From JBBQXK01 sp038251625 (GTDB taxonomy: Bacteria; Pseudomonadota; Alphaproteobacteria; Rhodobacterales; Rhodobacteraceae): 64,000 nt of DNA. The position numbers and the translations under genes were made by a program. Within the stretch, counting starts at the first letter, position 1, and each line of letters opens with the position of its first letter. Below are positions 63,270 to 64,000 of the stretch, piece after piece. Below the pieces are notes generated by a model that ran no database searches, was not told where the DNA came from, and saw only the letters and a program-made list of their open reading frames with translations. The stretch lies in assembly GCA_038251625.1 (NCBI GenBank), contig JBBSBE010000004.1, positions 14,481 through 78,480 of the forward strand. The letters are read 5' to 3'.

Positions 63270-64000
63270 ATGAAAAGACTGCTTGCCTCCACCGCCCTGA
63301 TGCTGACCATCGCCCTGCCCGCAACCGCACAGGACTACACGCCCGACCCCGCCGCCAAACCAGGCGGCACCATCACCGTCAGCTACAAGGATGACGTGGC
63401 CACCCTCGACCCCGCCATCGGCTACGACTGGCAGAACTGGTCGATGATCAAGTCGCTCTTCGACAGCCTGATGGACTATGTGCCCGGCACCACCACCCTG
63501 CGCCCCGGCCTTGCCGAAAGCTACGCGCTGTCCGACGACGGGCTGACCTACACCTTCAAGCTGCGCGCGGGCGTCACCTTCCACAACGGGCGCGAGATGA
63601 CGGCCGAGGATGTGAAGTACTCGCTCGACCGCGTCACCACCCCCGCCACACAATCGCCCGGTGCGGGCTTCTTCGGCTCGATCGCGGGCTACGACAAGAT
63701 GGCCGACGGATCGGCCACCACACTCGAAGGCGTCACCGTGATCGACCCGCTGACCGTCGCCATCACCCTCAGCCGCCCCGATGCCACATTCCTCCACGTC
63801 ATGGCGCTTAACTTCGCCTCGGTGGTGCCGAAAGAGGCGGTCGATGCCGCCGCAGGCGATTTCGGGCACTTGCCCGTGGGTACCGGCGCCTTCAAGCTGG
63901 CGGAATGGACCACCGGCCAGCGTCTGGTATTCGAAAAGAACGCCGATTACTGGCGCGCGGGCGTGCCCTACCTTGACGGCGTGACCTTCGAAGTCGGGCA
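63270..64000 (+). CDS. Peptide ABC substrate-binding protein (family 5), importer 4, 5' part
   Basis: Cut by the right edge after 243 codons. Signal peptide MKRLLASTALMLTIALPATAQ, mature start DYTPDPAAKPGGTITVSYKDD. The signature ESYALSDDGLTYTFKLRAGVTFHNGREMTAEDVKYSLDR is a textbook family-5 pattern. AGGAGAG lies four to ten bases before ATG 63270. It follows the permease genes by 20 bases and completes the membrane and periplasmic parts of importer 4. Confidence 0.94.
   Translation, partial: MKRLLASTALMLTIALPATAQDYTPDPAAKPGGTITVSYKDDVATLDPAIGYDWQNWSMIKSLFDSLMDYVPGTTTLRPGLAESYALSDDGLTYTFKLRAGVTFHNGREMTAEDVKYSLDRVTTPATQSPGAGFFGSIAGYDKMADGSATTLEGVTVIDPLTVAITLSRPDATFLHVMALNFASVVPKEAVDAAAGDFGHLPVGTGAFKLAEWTTGQRLVFEKNADYWRAGVPYLDGVTFEVG

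Overview
The window looks like the chromosome or a large replicon of a high-GC alphaproteobacterium, most likely a Rhodobacteraceae (Roseobacter/Paracoccus-like) heterotroph. This rests on codon use, gene families and dense stop/start-overlapping operons; no rRNA, tRNA or other marker gene is present. About 55 protein genes can be supported. Both edges cut genes: a sugar-ABC ATPase on the left and a peptide-binding protein on the right. I see no CRISPR array, integrase or intact insertion sequence.

Bases 1-8.6 kb form a sugar-acid catabolic locus. It holds a ribose-type ABC importer (ATPase and binding protein, divergent), a LacI regulator, two SDR enzymes, a threonate-dehydrogenase-like enzyme, a DUF1537 kinase (OtnK-like), a class II aldolase-family decarboxylase (OtnC-like) and a second beta-hydroxyacid dehydrogenase. 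A near-identical 16-bp LacI-type operator occurs in both divergent promoter regions and ties import to catabolism. Bases 8.6-12.5 kb hold a four-gene redox/photobiology operon (DUF393 thiol protein, UbiB/AarF kinase, a photolyase-like protein with apparently permuted domains, a membrane methyltransferase). An IclR regulator follows, then a TetR-controlled EmrAB-type efflux pair.

Bases 17.5-26 kb hold two oxidoreductase complexes: a three-subunit xanthine-dehydrogenase-family enzyme with its own MoaD-like sulfur carrier, and a periplasmic GMC/gluconate-dehydrogenase-type complex with a three-heme cytochrome c. Next come a single-domain globin gene and a two-gene module of unknown function (27.4-30.4 kb). 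Its larger protein has about six acidic helical repeats, an EF-hand-like loop and a peptidoglycan-binding domain; it is the least explained element here.

The right half (30.7-64 kb) is a peptide/amide scavenging island. It carries three complete dipeptide-type ABC importers and part of a fourth, interleaved with cytoplasmic hydrolases: gamma-glutamyltransferase, two amidases, M20 and M32 peptidases, a creatininase-family hydrolase and a proline-iminopeptidase-like enzyme. An SDR, a ketopantoate-reductase-like enzyme and an RraA-like protein are also present. Two GntR regulators probably control the first two units. Nearly all genes within a unit overlap by 1-14 bases, which implies coordinated uptake and stepwise cytoplasmic breakdown of related amide-bonded compounds. 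The actual substrates cannot be read from the sequence.
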